NCBI GenBank assembly: GCA_902774915.1
Contig: CACYKH010000013.1
Coordinates: forward strand, 22,616 to 86,615
DNA: 64,000 nt
Reading direction: 5' to 3'
Source: an uncultured Lachnospiraceae bacterium
GTDB taxonomy: Bacteria > Bacillota > Clostridia > Lachnospirales > Lachnospiraceae
Below, piece after piece: positions 1-9,705 of this stretch. Under the pieces are notes generated by a model. That model worked only from the letters and a program-made list of their open reading frames with translations. It was not told the origin of the DNA and did no database searches. A program made the translations under genes and the position numbers. Position 1 is the stretch's first letter. Every line of letters begins with the position of its first letter.

Positions 1-1377
1 AAGATAATTCCTTGCCTCACGTGCATTTGCAAAATTTTCTTCATGAGCTTTCGCTTTATCAGTAAGGAACTTTTCAACAAAAGCAGCAGACTCGTCGTTG
101 GTTGCATATTCCTGCTTCTTTGCCATATCATTAAATATCTTCGTAAGCTCTTTTCCTGAATAATCACTGAAGAAAATATATTTATTAAATCTTGACTTAA
201 GACCTGGATTTGAATTAACAAACTCTTCCATCTTATCTGTATAACCGGCAACGATTACTATCAGGTCGTCCCTGTTATCTTCCATAAGCTTAAGAAGAGT
301 ATCAACAGCTTCCTGTCCAAAGTCCTTTTCGTCCCCAGCCTTGGTAAGAGTGTATGCCTCATCAATAAAAAGAATTCCACCGATAGCACTTTCAACAACC
401 TCGGCTGTCTGAGTTGCTGTCTGTCCAACATAACCAGCTACAAGACCGGAACGATCAACCTCTACCAGCTGTCCTTCACTTACAACACCGAGAGATTTAT
501 AAATCTTTGCCAGAAGTCTGGCAACTGTTGTCTTACCGGTTCCTGGATTACCAGAGAATACAAGATGAAGAGTAATATCCGGCTGCTTCATTCCTCTTTC
601 TTCACGCATCTTACGAATCTTAACTAAGTTAATAAGATTTGTAAGGTCCTGCTTAACTGACTTAAGACCGACAAGAGAATTCAGCTCTTCCATTAACTGT
701 TCCAGAGTTTCCTCCGGCTCAACATTCAGACCTTCTGCAGCCATTGCATTTGAAGTCTTTATCTTGTTATCAGATGCATTCGTCTTATTTACATTACTGT
801 TTACTGTTTTGTTTGTAATGTCATTCTTTCTATAATTCTTGTTCTTCGGATTTCTCTTACTTCCAATTCCATCCGTAAAGTAAAGACCATACTGTTTTAG
901 GAAATCATCCAGCATAAGAGAGTAGTTTGAAAGATTACCAACCTCTGTAACTGTCTCCCCATTTATTGCAACAAATGCCGCTCCAAGATCCTTGTAAAGA
1001 TCCACAACTTCTTTCGCGATTGGCCTTCCAGCTGGAGACTTTACAGAACCGTCTGTAAGATCGTTCTTTATAATATATAGAAGACATCTAGGAGGTGTGT
1101 TTATAAATTCCTTGTCCATGCACTTGCCGTACTTGAAATTCAGGAACTGGGAAATAGACATATAAGTTCCCAGATACTCCCTGATGAAATCCAGTTCAAG
1201 TCTTCCGTCAGTACCATCAGATTCAAATAAAAATCCAACATACTGAAGAAGATTGTACTTAAGCATTTCTCTAAGTGTCATTCCAGTACTAAGTGTTAAT
1301 GACGGATTAGAATTCTGCACATCATCAATTAATTTATATGTCGATTCTATTTTGTTTTTTAAATTGTAATCAACCAT
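1..1377 (-). CDS. AAA+ ATPase, CbbX/SpoVK-like (C-terminus cut by window edge)
   Basis: 459 codons are visible, and the frame is still open at the window edge. The first 215 or so residues are not recognised. They include a low-complexity Asn/Lys/Thr linker at about 175-210. An AAA+ domain follows, with Walker A GNPGTGKTT near residue 274, Walker B ILFIDEA near 334 and an NPGLKSRF sensor/arginine-finger region near 387. This pattern is typical of the CbbX/SpoVK family of protein-remodelling ATPases. The ATG has a good ribosome site (GAGGGAG) and lies 12 bases after the cca stop, so the two are probably co-transcribed. The client protein cannot be inferred. The type-VII-secretion EccA group has the same fold but no neighbouring secretion genes are visible. 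Confidence 0.85.
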   Translation of the reverse strand, partial: MVDYNLKNKIESTYKLIDDVQNSNPSLTLSTGMTLREMLKYNLLQYVGFLFESDGTDGRLELDFIREYLGTYMSISQFLNFKYGKCMDKEFINTPPRCLLYIIKNDLTDGSVKSPAGRPIAKEVVDLYKDLGAAFVAINGETVTEVGNLSNYSLMLDDFLKQYGLYFTDGIGSKRNPKNKNYRKNDITNKTVNSNVNKTNASDNKIKTSNAMAAEGLNVEPEETLEQLMEELNSLVGLKSVKQDLTNLINLVKIRKMREERGMKQPDITLHLVFSGNPGTGKTTVARLLAKIYKSLGVVSEGQLVEVDRSGLVAGYVGQTATQTAEVVESAIGGILFIDEAYTLTKAGDEKDFGQEAVDTLLKLMEDNRDDLIVIVAGYTDKMEEFVNSNPGLKSRFNKYIFFSDYSGKELTKIFNDMAKKQEYATNDESAAFVEKFLTDKAKAHEENFANAREARNYL

Positions 1378-1389
1378 TTAAATCTCCCT

Positions 1390-2739
1390 CTAGCCTTCGT
1401 TACTAATTATGTCCTTCACTATTTCTATAAGCTGCTTCTCATCATTTAGTTCCGGCTCCTCCAGAACCTTATCCAAAAGATAAGAAAGTATCTCGCCCAT
1501 TCTTGGTCCTGGTTTAACACCAAGTTCTATCAGGTCTTTTCCATTAAGAGCAAGGTCTTTCACACTGAGTGCATTTCCTTCCTCGATTACCTGATCATGA
1601 TAACGAATGATATCTGCAAGCACAGCTTTTCTTTCTTCCAATTTATAATCGCTCTGCCCTTTCATATCCGCCTGTCTGATATCAAGGAACATATCAAAAT
1701 ATTCGGCACCCATCTGACTGAGCATTCTTCTTACAGGCTTTACTGAATTCACACCCTTGATCCCGTAGTCATGCCAATAAACCAACTTCTTAACATCGCG
1801 GATGGTATCATTATCCATTCGAAGTCTTCTAAGAATCTCGCCTGCTTTTTTCTCTCCGTACATAGCATGCATTTTGAAATGGTCTCTGCCATTCTCGTCA
1901 GTTGTTTTGCAATCTGGCTTTGCCACGTCATGTAGAAGAGCTGCATAGCGCATTACTTTCGTAGGCTTCACATTGCGGATAACTTCTATAGTATGTCGGC
2001 CAACATCATATTGATGATAAGGCGTATTCTGCTCTGTTTCGATCATGCAGTCGAACTCTGGAAGCACCTGAGCGGTTATTCCCAGTTCATACATATCAAT
2101 TAACTTCTCTGGATGATCAGAGAGTAAAAGCTTAGTAAGCTCTGTTTCGATTCTCTCAGCACTGACCTGGTTCAATTCTTCGGCATGCTTTGCCGCCGCA
2201 TATCTTGTATCTTTATCTATTTCAAATCCAAGCTGTGCGGCAAATCTTACAGCTCGCATTATTCTGAGCGCATCTTCATCAAACCTGTCATCCGGATTTC
2301 CAACACATCTTATAATGCCCTTTTCAAGATCATCTACTCCACCATATAAATCAACCAGACCATTCTCATTACTATATGCCATAGCATTAATAGTGAAGTC
2401 TCTTCTTAGCAAATCCTCTGAAAGGTCTGACGTGAAAGTAACCTCGTCCGGTCTTCTATGATCAGTATATTCTCCATCTATACGGTAAGTTGTAACCTCG
2501 TATCCATTTCCCTTGATTAGTACAGTTACTGTACCGTGCTGAATACCTGTATCGACAGTTCTGCGAAATATTTTCTTTATATCTTCTGGCTTTGCCGAGG
2601 TTGTTATGTCCCAGTCATTTGGCTCACGTCCAAGTATACTGTCCCTAACACATCCACCTACAGCATATGCCTCAAAACCAGCCTTCGATAATTCATCTAT
2701 TATTAAATTAACATCCTGTGGTATCTCTATCTTCAACAT
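1390..2739 (-). CDS. cca: CCA-adding tRNA nucleotidyltransferase
   Basis: 449-residue enzyme that adds or repairs the 3'-CCA end of tRNAs. The class II nucleotidyltransferase head is clear: GGCVRDSILGR near residues 28-38, then the catalytic DWD at 42-44. The RRDFTINAMAY motif follows. An HD-type domain (LLHDVAKPD) lies in the C-terminal half, as in Gram-positive CCA enzymes. The ATG at 2739 is preferred: the frame extends 39 codons further upstream, but that part runs through a terminator hairpin and makes an unlikely peptide. The gene fits the window, because both tRNA genes here lack an encoded CCA. It precedes the AAA+ ATPase by 12 bases. Confidence 0.93.
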   Translation of the reverse strand: MLKIEIPQDVNLIIDELSKAGFEAYAVGGCVRDSILGREPNDWDITTSAKPEDIKKIFRRTVDTGIQHGTVTVLIKGNGYEVTTYRIDGEYTDHRRPDEVTFTSDLSEDLLRRDFTINAMAYSNENGLVDLYGGVDDLEKGIIRCVGNPDDRFDEDALRIMRAVRFAAQLGFEIDKDTRYAAAKHAEELNQVSAERIETELTKLLLSDHPEKLIDMYELGITAQVLPEFDCMIETEQNTPYHQYDVGRHTIEVIRNVKPTKVMRYAALLHDVAKPDCKTTDENGRDHFKMHAMYGEKKAGEILRRLRMDNDTIRDVKKLVYWHDYGIKGVNSVKPVRRMLSQMGAEYFDMFLDIRQADMKGQSDYKLEERKAVLADIIRYHDQVIEEGNALSVKDLALNGKDLIELGVKPGPRMGEILSYLLDKVLEEPELNDEKQLIEIVKDIISNEG

Positions 2740-2782
2740 ACGTTTAATTATAACAAGAACAGAACCTAAATTAAACCAAAAC

Positions 2783-2824
2783 AAAAAAAATAAGTCAACG
2801 GGACCTGACCCCGTTGACTTATTT
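2783..2824 (-). terminator. Intrinsic terminator of the ABC-transporter operon
   Basis: A perfect 15-bp stem (2788-2802 with 2810-2824) and a 7-base loop are followed on the - strand by eight T residues. The stop codon of the AbrB-tailed ATPase lies inside the stem. The + strand also carries a short T-run, so it may act in both directions. Confidence 0.85.
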
Positions 2825-3790
2825 TTCGTTGGAGATGACAATCTTGCCATCCACAATATCTACTTTAACTCTGTTTGTATCTATTCCGGCGGCCTCTCTC
2901 ATTTCGGCTGAGAGTCGAACTCTTCCGGCCTTATCAAGAATGGAGAATTCCTCGTGTGACATATCGGCGCTTGTTTCATGCTCGCCACCAGTATCCTTCA
3001 TCTCATCTAAGAGGGATTCACCTGCCTCAATCTTTCTCTTGTATTCTTCTTTAAGAACTCGCTCGGAACTTACTTTACCATCAGATATCATTACAACTCG
3101 GTCAACACGGTCCGCAAGACTGATATCATGAGTAACTATGATGATCGTTATTCCCAGCTTTTGATTTAATTCTCTGAAAAGATCCTGAAGCATGATAGAT
3201 GTCTTCTTATCCACTGCTCCAGTTGGCTCATCCATCAACAGAAGCTCTGGTTCATTTACCAAAGCAGCTGCAATGGCAACTCTCTGCTGCTCTCCACCAG
3301 ACATCTGAGAAGGGAACCTATGAAGCTTATCTCCCAGACCAACCGCTTCAAGCATCTTGATTGCTCTTTGCTTCTTTTCTTTTTTCGACATATCCGAAAA
3401 TAAAAGAGGCATCTCAACATTTTCAATCGCGGTCAGATAATTCAGAAGATTATCCGTTGTCTTCTGCCATACAAAACCAATATGCTCATTTCTGAACTTA
3501 GCCAGCTCGGCATCACTCAGTTCATTTATATTCTCACCATCATAAGCCACATAACCAGCACTAGGTCTGTCCAGCGCACCCAAAAGATTCAGGAGAGTTG
3601 ACTTACCACTTCCTGATTTTCCAATGACAGCTAAGAATTCTCCCTTCTGAACTTCAAGATCAAGTCCCTGAAGAGCCATAACCTCAATGCCTTCTGATTT
3701 AAAAATTCGCACCAGACTGTCGCATTTTATATAAGGAGGATTTTCCTGTTCCTCTTCTTTTTGATGTTCAAATATTCTTGCTTCGTTCAT
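2819..3790 (-). CDS. ABC transporter ATP-binding protein with AbrB-like C-terminal tail
   Basis: 323 residues. The ATPase core is complete: Walker A GKSGSGKST at about 57-65, signature MSGGEQQR near 163, Walker B LLLMDEPTG near 184 and switch THD near 221, with MacB/LolD-like spacing. The last 45 residues or so (from EEFSILDKAGRVRLSAEMREA) match the pattern of the SpoVT/AbrB swapped-hairpin fold, usually a DNA-binding or dimerisation module. This assignment is by eye. The gene is last in a six-gene operon (10 bases after the first ATPase) and stops inside the terminator stem. The two ATPases probably form a heterodimer driving the single large permease. The tail might be a dimerisation or regulatory element; a DNA-binding role is not shown. 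Confidence 0.88.
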   Translation of the reverse strand: MNEARIFEHQKEEEQENPPYIKCDSLVRIFKSEGIEVMALQGLDLEVQKGEFLAVIGKSGSGKSTLLNLLGALDRPSAGYVAYDGENINELSDAELAKFRNEHIGFVWQKTTDNLLNYLTAIENVEMPLLFSDMSKKEKKQRAIKMLEAVGLGDKLHRFPSQMSGGEQQRVAIAAALVNEPELLLMDEPTGAVDKKTSIMLQDLFRELNQKLGITIIIVTHDISLADRVDRVVMISDGKVSSERVLKEEYKRKIEAGESLLDEMKDTGGEHETSADMSHEEFSILDKAGRVRLSAEMREAAGIDTNRVKVDIVDGKIVISNEK

Positions 3791-3800
3791 TCTTTATTCC

Positions 3801-4502
3801 TTACAATTGTATCAATTTGTCTGCAAGTTCTTGAAGTCTCACATCATGTGTCGTCATTATTACCGTAATGCCTTCTTCTTCAGTCAGTCTTTTGAAAAGC
3901 TCTGCTACATAAATACCGGCACTTGTATCCAGCGCTCCTGTTGGCTCATCCGCAAAAATAAGCTCCGGATTAATTGCCATAGCTCTTGCAATAGCAACTC
4001 TCTGTCTTTCACCACCAGACAACTCCTGAGGGAAGTGCTTAGCCCTGTCATCCAGACCAACACTTGAAAGAACCTCCATGATCCTTTTATCTCTGGCCTT
4101 TTCGTCTGACACACCATCTTCACCTTTATAGCCCGCCGTTCTAAGTGCAAAGTCTATATTCTCATAAGCGGTCATTACAGGAATAAGCGCAACCGACTGA
4201 AAAACAAAACCGATGCGGTGACGTCTCATCTTTTCCTTTTCTTCCGTGCTCATCTGAGAGTAAGGTGTACCATCAAAATACACCTCACCCTCAGTAGCAT
4301 CGTCCAAAGTACTAAGTATATTCATAAGGGTAGTCTTACCTGATCCAGATCTTCCCATGATCATTATAAGCTTTCCTTTCGGAAACTCATAATTCACATG
4401 ATCCAGTACAGTAAGTACGCCACCATCACCAGCAGGGTAGGACTTCACAAGATCCTGTGTTACTAATATATTCTCTTGTAAACCGACTCTCATCTCATCC
4501 AT
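3801..4502 (-). CDS. ABC transporter ATP-binding protein
   Basis: 233 residues, the usual length for a stand-alone MacB/LolD/BceA-type ATPase. Walker A GRSGSGKTT lies at about 50-58, followed by the Q-loop FVFQSVALIPVMTAYEN, the signature LSGGERQR, Walker B LIFADEPTG and switch TTHD. The ATG overlaps the permease stop as TAATG, with GGAGAGG upstream, so translation is likely coupled. It should power the FtsX-type permease encoded just upstream. Two different ATPases in one operon suggest a heterodimeric engine. The substrate is unknown. Confidence 0.9.
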   Translation of the reverse strand: MDEMRVGLQENILVTQDLVKSYPAGDGGVLTVLDHVNYEFPKGKLIMIMGRSGSGKTTLMNILSTLDDATEGEVYFDGTPYSQMSTEEKEKMRRHRIGFVFQSVALIPVMTAYENIDFALRTAGYKGEDGVSDEKARDKRIMEVLSSVGLDDRAKHFPQELSGGERQRVAIARAMAINPELIFADEPTGALDTSAGIYVAELFKRLTEEEGITVIMTTHDVRLQELADKLIQL

Positions 4503-7429
4503 TATGAGTCCTCTCCAAGCTTAAGCGCTTCTGTAATGTTTAATCCTCTAACAATTCTTCTTATCCAAACTACGCAGATCGCAACAACCAGTATCAGTAC
4601 CAATCCCAGTCTCAGCATATCTCCGCCATTTGCATTGACGAACACTGATACCGAATGCTTCTGTGGCAGATATACTGCTGCAAATATTCTTGCAAAGAAT
4701 TTAGATGCAAGAAGTCCGGCAATTATTCCGGCCACGATTGCCATGATAGATAAGAATGCCTGCTCGATAATGAGCATCTTATTAATCTCTTTCTTCGTAA
4801 TACCCTGTGCTCTGTAAATACCAAATAGGAGTTCTCTATCTCTGATAGATGTTATCCAGTAGATCATATATCCAATGATACAAAGGATAAGTGCCACAAG
4901 GAAATCCGCTGTAAAGAGTCCATTTGTGATCTGAATTATAGCAGTTGATTTTTCTTCCTGTGTTTCAGTCTTCCAGGAAGTAACACTCTTTATTGTTCTT
5001 TTAGAATCACCATACGCCTCTAATACTTTTTCTCTAATTTCTTTTTCGTCTACTCCCTTACCAAACTTATCTGTACCTGTTGTTTTACCAACACTAGCCC
5101 AAACCTCGTAAGGAAGATCACCAAAGCTTGCGAGTGCATTTCCATAATTAGCCACAATCAGATAATTATTATGCTCCTCAATCTTTCCGTTTACATCAGG
5201 AGCGTAGCTATAGTTATTGAATCCCGGCCATGCATCTACAATGGCAACAACCTTATAATTAACACTTGCATAAGGATCCTTTTCGTTACAAACCGCCGGC
5301 TTCCTCATATATACGACAAGAGGATCTCCAACCTTAACTGCATACTTCTTCGCCAGACTCGATGAAATGATAATGCCATCCGGATCAGAAGCAAGTGCGT
5401 TCAGATAATTATACCAATGCTCTTCGCTAAGATTTTCTTTAAGCTTTGCTGTGGCACCAAACTCTTTGGTATTAATCGCCATAAATTCTATTTCGGTTTT
5501 ATCCTTACCCTTGGCGCCAGCCTGTGCTCTATCTGTTATAAGCACCTTTGTTATGCTATCGAATGTTCCATCATCCTTTAGCCGGTTATATGCTTCGTAA
5601 CTTGGCTCATGATATTTAAATCTATACGGAGCTCCAGGTGCACTCTGCATAAGCTGAAGTGGCCAGTTTTCCTGAATCCTTACATCAGCTCCACATTCAT
5701 ATTGAAGTCTCGCCTCTTTATTTGCATTTATAGTTCGTGCCATATTGGCATTGAAAACGCTCATGGCAACTGTCATTACAAGGAAAACAGAAATTACGCT
5801 GGATGCCTTCCTTGTTCTTAGTATCTCAAGTAATCCTGCATAGGTTACTGGTCCAAACTTCTTTTCTCCCATTCTGTATATGAGTCTTACAACGTAGAAA
5901 ATAAGTCTGAGCATCAGCATTCCGCAAGCAAACAGGAAAAGAGTTGAATCAATAAAGATTACCGGATCAATTCCCTCTCCATTCAGAACCCCTATAGAAA
6001 GTGTTGATATCTGTCTGTTGTAATTGAAAAGCAGATAAACCGAAACTATAAGGAGAACAACATCAAGGAAATATTTTTCCCAGGTTGGTGCAGAAGTATT
6101 GCTTCTTCTGGTGCTCTTCTTTTTCCTAAAGGCTCCGAAAACAGGAATCATCATTACAATAACAGCAAGTAATGAACCTATCACTCCTGCAATTATCATC
6201 AGTAAGTTAAACCTATAATCACGAACACTGATCTCATTATGGATAAAGTGGAAGCCCATAAAATCATCTACTCCGGCAACCAGCTTTCCGAACAAGAATC
6301 CCGCTCCAACTCCCAGAGGAACGCTGACTCCAGCCAAAATGAATGACTGAATAAGGTACATTCCAATAAGCTTTGGTTTGCTAAGACCTCTGTTTCGAAG
6401 AGTCGTAAGCTCTCCTGCTTCCGAATCCACTATTCTTACCGCTATCATTCCGATGAAAATAAGAACTAAGATTATAAGCGGAAGAACGATAACATAAAGC
6501 ATCTGACCTACAGATCTACTGTTTTCTCTATATGATTCAATTATAGGAGTAATATTCTCAACAAGATTTTCATCTTTTTTGTCGAACTGTTTTATTACAC
6601 TTTCAACATCATATACATTGTCTGTGTTTATATATCTATAATCGAAACAAACATTTGTTTTATACATCACATCTTTTGGATGATCTTTTACGACATTACA
6701 GAAATCCTTCTTGTCAATAAATGCGACCAGACCCATTTCATCCAGAGTTCTATCCCAGAAATAATCATCTTCTTTTTCTGTGATGATACCGCTGACATAA
6801 AGAGAAAGTATAGGTTTATCTGTAACCTCATCACCATAAACGAGTTTTGCGAAATTAATAACCTCGCCTGGAACTATATCATATGCAGTCGCTGTGGTCT
6901 TGCTCACCAGACAAGGAATAGAATAGTCTGGTATTTCTGTCACTCCTTCAGTATATTTCGAAATATCCTCATAAAGGTCTGCACCGGATATAATATTGTA
7001 ATGCTCTGAAATATCAGTGCCATTACCCATTCCGTCCTCAAGATAACCTATACCTATATGCTTTCCTTTTCTGTATGAATACTCTGCCTCAACAGCCTTG
7101 TAGTATACGAAACGCTGTGTAGAAACCACAGGGATATCCAGGTACTTCTTCCAGGAATTCTCATATGCTGATATTTCCTTATCTATTACAGCTGCTGGAT
7201 CATCGCCTATATCTTCACCCTGTATATTTGACTCTCTGATAATGGTAGCTGGAAATAGCGCAGTAGACTCATACTGTTTTGTAAAGCCCCTCTGAATAAG
7301 CTTCATTCTGGATCCGTCTCTAAACATCATCATCAAAGAAAAGATCATGATGATAGAAATATTTCCTATCATAAGGCAAAGATACAGCTTATATTTATTT
7401 AAGATTTTTGTAAGTATGTACCTTATCAT
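4502..7429 (-). CDS. Large FtsX/MacB-type ABC permease
   Basis: 975-residue membrane protein. One membrane segment lies near residues 14-36 and is followed by a large extracytoplasmic domain. A central bundle of membrane helices starts near 310-335. A second large extracytoplasmic domain follows, then three C-terminal helices near 860-970. This is the duplicated FtsX layout (two permease halves fused), as in Gram-positive BceB/MacB-like exporters. The permease signatures are AGELTTLRNRGLSKPKLIGMY and DRELLFGIYRAQGITKKEI, the cytoplasmic coupling helices. The start overlaps the adaptor stop by 4 bases (ATGA). With the two lipoprotein adaptors upstream it suggests mechanotransmission or export across a thick cell wall rather than classic import. 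Confidence 0.88.
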   Translation of the reverse strand: MIRYILTKILNKYKLYLCLMIGNISIIMIFSLMMMFRDGSRMKLIQRGFTKQYESTALFPATIIRESNIQGEDIGDDPAAVIDKEISAYENSWKKYLDIPVVSTQRFVYYKAVEAEYSYRKGKHIGIGYLEDGMGNGTDISEHYNIISGADLYEDISKYTEGVTEIPDYSIPCLVSKTTATAYDIVPGEVINFAKLVYGDEVTDKPILSLYVSGIITEKEDDYFWDRTLDEMGLVAFIDKKDFCNVVKDHPKDVMYKTNVCFDYRYINTDNVYDVESVIKQFDKKDENLVENITPIIESYRENSRSVGQMLYVIVLPLIILVLIFIGMIAVRIVDSEAGELTTLRNRGLSKPKLIGMYLIQSFILAGVSVPLGVGAGFLFGKLVAGVDDFMGFHFIHNEISVRDYRFNLLMIIAGVIGSLLAVIVMMIPVFGAFRKKKSTRRSNTSAPTWEKYFLDVVLLIVSVYLLFNYNRQISTLSIGVLNGEGIDPVIFIDSTLFLFACGMLMLRLIFYVVRLIYRMGEKKFGPVTYAGLLEILRTRKASSVISVFLVMTVAMSVFNANMARTINANKEARLQYECGADVRIQENWPLQLMQSAPGAPYRFKYHEPSYEAYNRLKDDGTFDSITKVLITDRAQAGAKGKDKTEIEFMAINTKEFGATAKLKENLSEEHWYNYLNALASDPDGIIISSSLAKKYAVKVGDPLVVYMRKPAVCNEKDPYASVNYKVVAIVDAWPGFNNYSYAPDVNGKIEEHNNYLIVANYGNALASFGDLPYEVWASVGKTTGTDKFGKGVDEKEIREKVLEAYGDSKRTIKSVTSWKTETQEEKSTAIIQITNGLFTADFLVALILCIIGYMIYWITSIRDRELLFGIYRAQGITKKEINKMLIIEQAFLSIMAIVAGIIAGLLASKFFARIFAAVYLPQKHSVSVFVNANGGDMLRLGLVLILVVAICVVWIRRIVRGLNITEALKLGEDS

Positions 7430-9705
7430 TTGAGTAACTTATCTCCTACTTCAACACCATCCATTATATATGTAGTACCAGTAGCAACTGTGGTTTCATA
7501 GATGGTTACATATTCCTTCACTATTTCTCCATTTTCAATCTTCCAGACATAATACAGATCCTTCTGCGCAAGCTGATCGTATTCTGTCCTTACACATGGA
7601 CTTGGAACAACAACAACCTGTCTCATGTCTTTTCCATAGAATCTTACCTTGGCACCTTCCAGGTCATCCTTGGAAATCTCATCTTCTATACGGAAATCAA
7701 ACTGGAATTCAACACCCTTAAAGAAAGGTTTTGAATAAGTTGAGTACTCCTGCTCACCCTGAGTGAACAAAACAAATCTTTCTTCACTTCCATTTATACC
7801 GAGGCATTTACCGTCCCAGCTATGTTCCTTGTTAAAGAGCGTTATATCCTCACCAATCTTTGGCATAGCATTTGGCATGGAAGGATCTTTTGAATCTACA
7901 ATAACATGCATTCTGGTAAATCCATCTTCTTCCTTCCTGTATTGCTCCGTCATGATATATTGATATTTTTCAACTTTGGTACCGCGGGTAACACCGTTAG
8001 TATTTATATTTCCACTTACATCTGAATTTACAGAATAAACTGGTTCGCCATTTTGTCTTGCGTTGCTCAGATCAGTTAAAGACTCCTGGGCAATTGCTTT
8101 CTGAGCATTATATTCTTCCTTGGAATAATTCTCATTGTAATTCAGAATATCAAGTTCGCACTGTGTTCTTTCGGCCAAATACATGTTCTCGTGGATTGCA
8201 TCTGAATCTGTTGCCATATCTTCTGCACTAAATTTTTCAGCGCCCTTTATAATCTCTTCCAGATCAGATTTATTCTTCTCATACTCTTTTCTGGTTTTCT
8301 CTCTTGATGTATCCAGGTCCTCAAGTGTGTCCTTAACCTCCGCTATATCAGCTACGCCAACATTTGTTTGAAGAGTATAAAGGCTGTCGCCTTCGCTGGC
8401 TTCTCCAACTATATGAAGCTCTTCGATCTTTCCTGAATAATCTGCCGTATATATTTTACTGTATGGATTTGCAATGCTTATGAATTCTGTTTCGCATTTT
8501 TCCTGGTAATCAGCAAGGCCTGCTGTTGCCTCTTCATAAGTTTTAGGGATGGCTGCTGTGTTTCTATAGTAAACCAGTTCGCCTTCTTCAAGACCAGAAA
8601 TTACCTCTGTGTATTTTCCATCTGTTGCCCCGAGTTTCACTAGTCTCTTTTCGTCCGCACTGCTTCCCTCAGAACCTTTAACATAAACATACTCTTCATC
8701 ATTTTCTCTATATATTGAGTCAGTTCCAATAGCAAGCTTTGGTGTGTCATCACTGTTCATAAAATAGAGAACAACATCTATTCCCATTGTCAGCTTCTTT
8801 CCAGGAACTTCAAACTGGATATATGGATTGCATTTTACTGACTTCGCATAAGATACCTCTTCATTTGTATATCTTCGCTCAGTGATATCTACCTTTTCGC
8901 CATCAATATAGGCCCATTTACTCTCGTAATCTTCAAAATCGTAATTATCTATTGTCTTTTCATTAGACTCTATATAAAGCTCATCTGGATCATAAATGAT
9001 TGCAATGTTTTCATTTGACTCCACGTGATTTGATTCACTAAGATCCTTTACAAACGAAACATATCCAGAAATTGGTGCAGTAATTGTTTTTTCATCATCC
9101 TTTTCCTGTAACTCAGAAATCTCAGTTCTCTTACTGCTGATAGAATTATCTATTACCGCAAGATTATATCTCTGATTCTCTTGCTCTGTAGCAATCTCTT
9201 TCTCTTTTTCCTGAACACCATCATTATTCTCAAGATACTCTTCTATCTTTTTTTCATAGTTCAGCTTCTCAATAGTTTTATCTGAAACATTCTTAGTATT
9301 AGTTCTTTGTCTCCCGAGAGATGCAATCTCGTTATTAAGGGTTTTAATAGTTTCTGCGCTAGCGCTTGTTACACCTGTTGCTATAACATCGCCCTTTTTC
9401 ACATAGTCTCCGATTGCAACGTTGAGTTCAGCTAATTCAATGCCCTCTCTTGCAATACATGGATACTCTCTTGGAACTACCGTTCCAAACATGAGTTCTT
9501 TCCTACCTACAATCCGCTTACTTACAGGTCGGTAAGCCGATTCAGCAACAACCGGTTCGTTTAGTTCTGGGACTTCAGCTTTAGAACTGCCACACCCTGT
9601 CATAAAAGAAAGCATGGAAATAATCTCAGCACATATCAAAATCGCAGAGATTTTGGCGCGGATTCTTTTTTTATTCTGTTTTCTAATCCGATACTGAAAC
9701 AACAT
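7426..9705 (-). CDS. Double-module HlyD/MacA-like adaptor lipoprotein
   Basis: 759 residues from the ATG at 9705, which has GAGGAAGG just upstream; a TTG four codons earlier is less likely. A basic leader ends in a lipobox (FMTGC, Cys38), so the protein is probably a membrane-anchored lipoprotein. The first module runs to about residue 390: lipoyl-like beta segment (IGDYVKKGDVIATG), long Glu/Lys coiled coil, then TITAPISGYVSFVKDL and a beta-barrel region. A second module follows with another lipoyl-like segment (YSGKIEELHIVGEASEGDSLYTL), a second coiled coil and DVSGNINTNGVTRGTKVEKYQYI. It looks like two membrane-fusion-protein units fused. It overlaps the upstream adaptor gene by 23 bases and the permease gene by 4. 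Confidence 0.82.
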   Translation of the reverse strand: MLFQYRIRKQNKKRIRAKISAILICAEIISMLSFMTGCGSSKAEVPELNEPVVAESAYRPVSKRIVGRKELMFGTVVPREYPCIAREGIELAELNVAIGDYVKKGDVIATGVTSASAETIKTLNNEIASLGRQRTNTKNVSDKTIEKLNYEKKIEEYLENNDGVQEKEKEIATEQENQRYNLAVIDNSISSKRTEISELQEKDDEKTITAPISGYVSFVKDLSESNHVESNENIAIIYDPDELYIESNEKTIDNYDFEDYESKWAYIDGEKVDITERRYTNEEVSYAKSVKCNPYIQFEVPGKKLTMGIDVVLYFMNSDDTPKLAIGTDSIYRENDEEYVYVKGSEGSSADEKRLVKLGATDGKYTEVISGLEEGELVYYRNTAAIPKTYEEATAGLADYQEKCETEFISIANPYSKIYTADYSGKIEELHIVGEASEGDSLYTLQTNVGVADIAEVKDTLEDLDTSREKTRKEYEKNKSDLEEIIKGAEKFSAEDMATDSDAIHENMYLAERTQCELDILNYNENYSKEEYNAQKAIAQESLTDLSNARQNGEPVYSVNSDVSGNINTNGVTRGTKVEKYQYIMTEQYRKEEDGFTRMHVIVDSKDPSMPNAMPKIGEDITLFNKEHSWDGKCLGINGSEERFVLFTQGEQEYSTYSKPFFKGVEFQFDFRIEDEISKDDLEGAKVRFYGKDMRQVVVVPSPCVRTEYDQLAQKDLYYVWKIENGEIVKEYVTIYETTVATGTTYIMDGVEVGDKLLK

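Noticed and set aside
2740-2856. N-terminal extension of the CCA enzyme
   Set aside because: It would read through the terminator hairpin and lacks a ribosome site; the ATG at 2739 starts the conserved domain.
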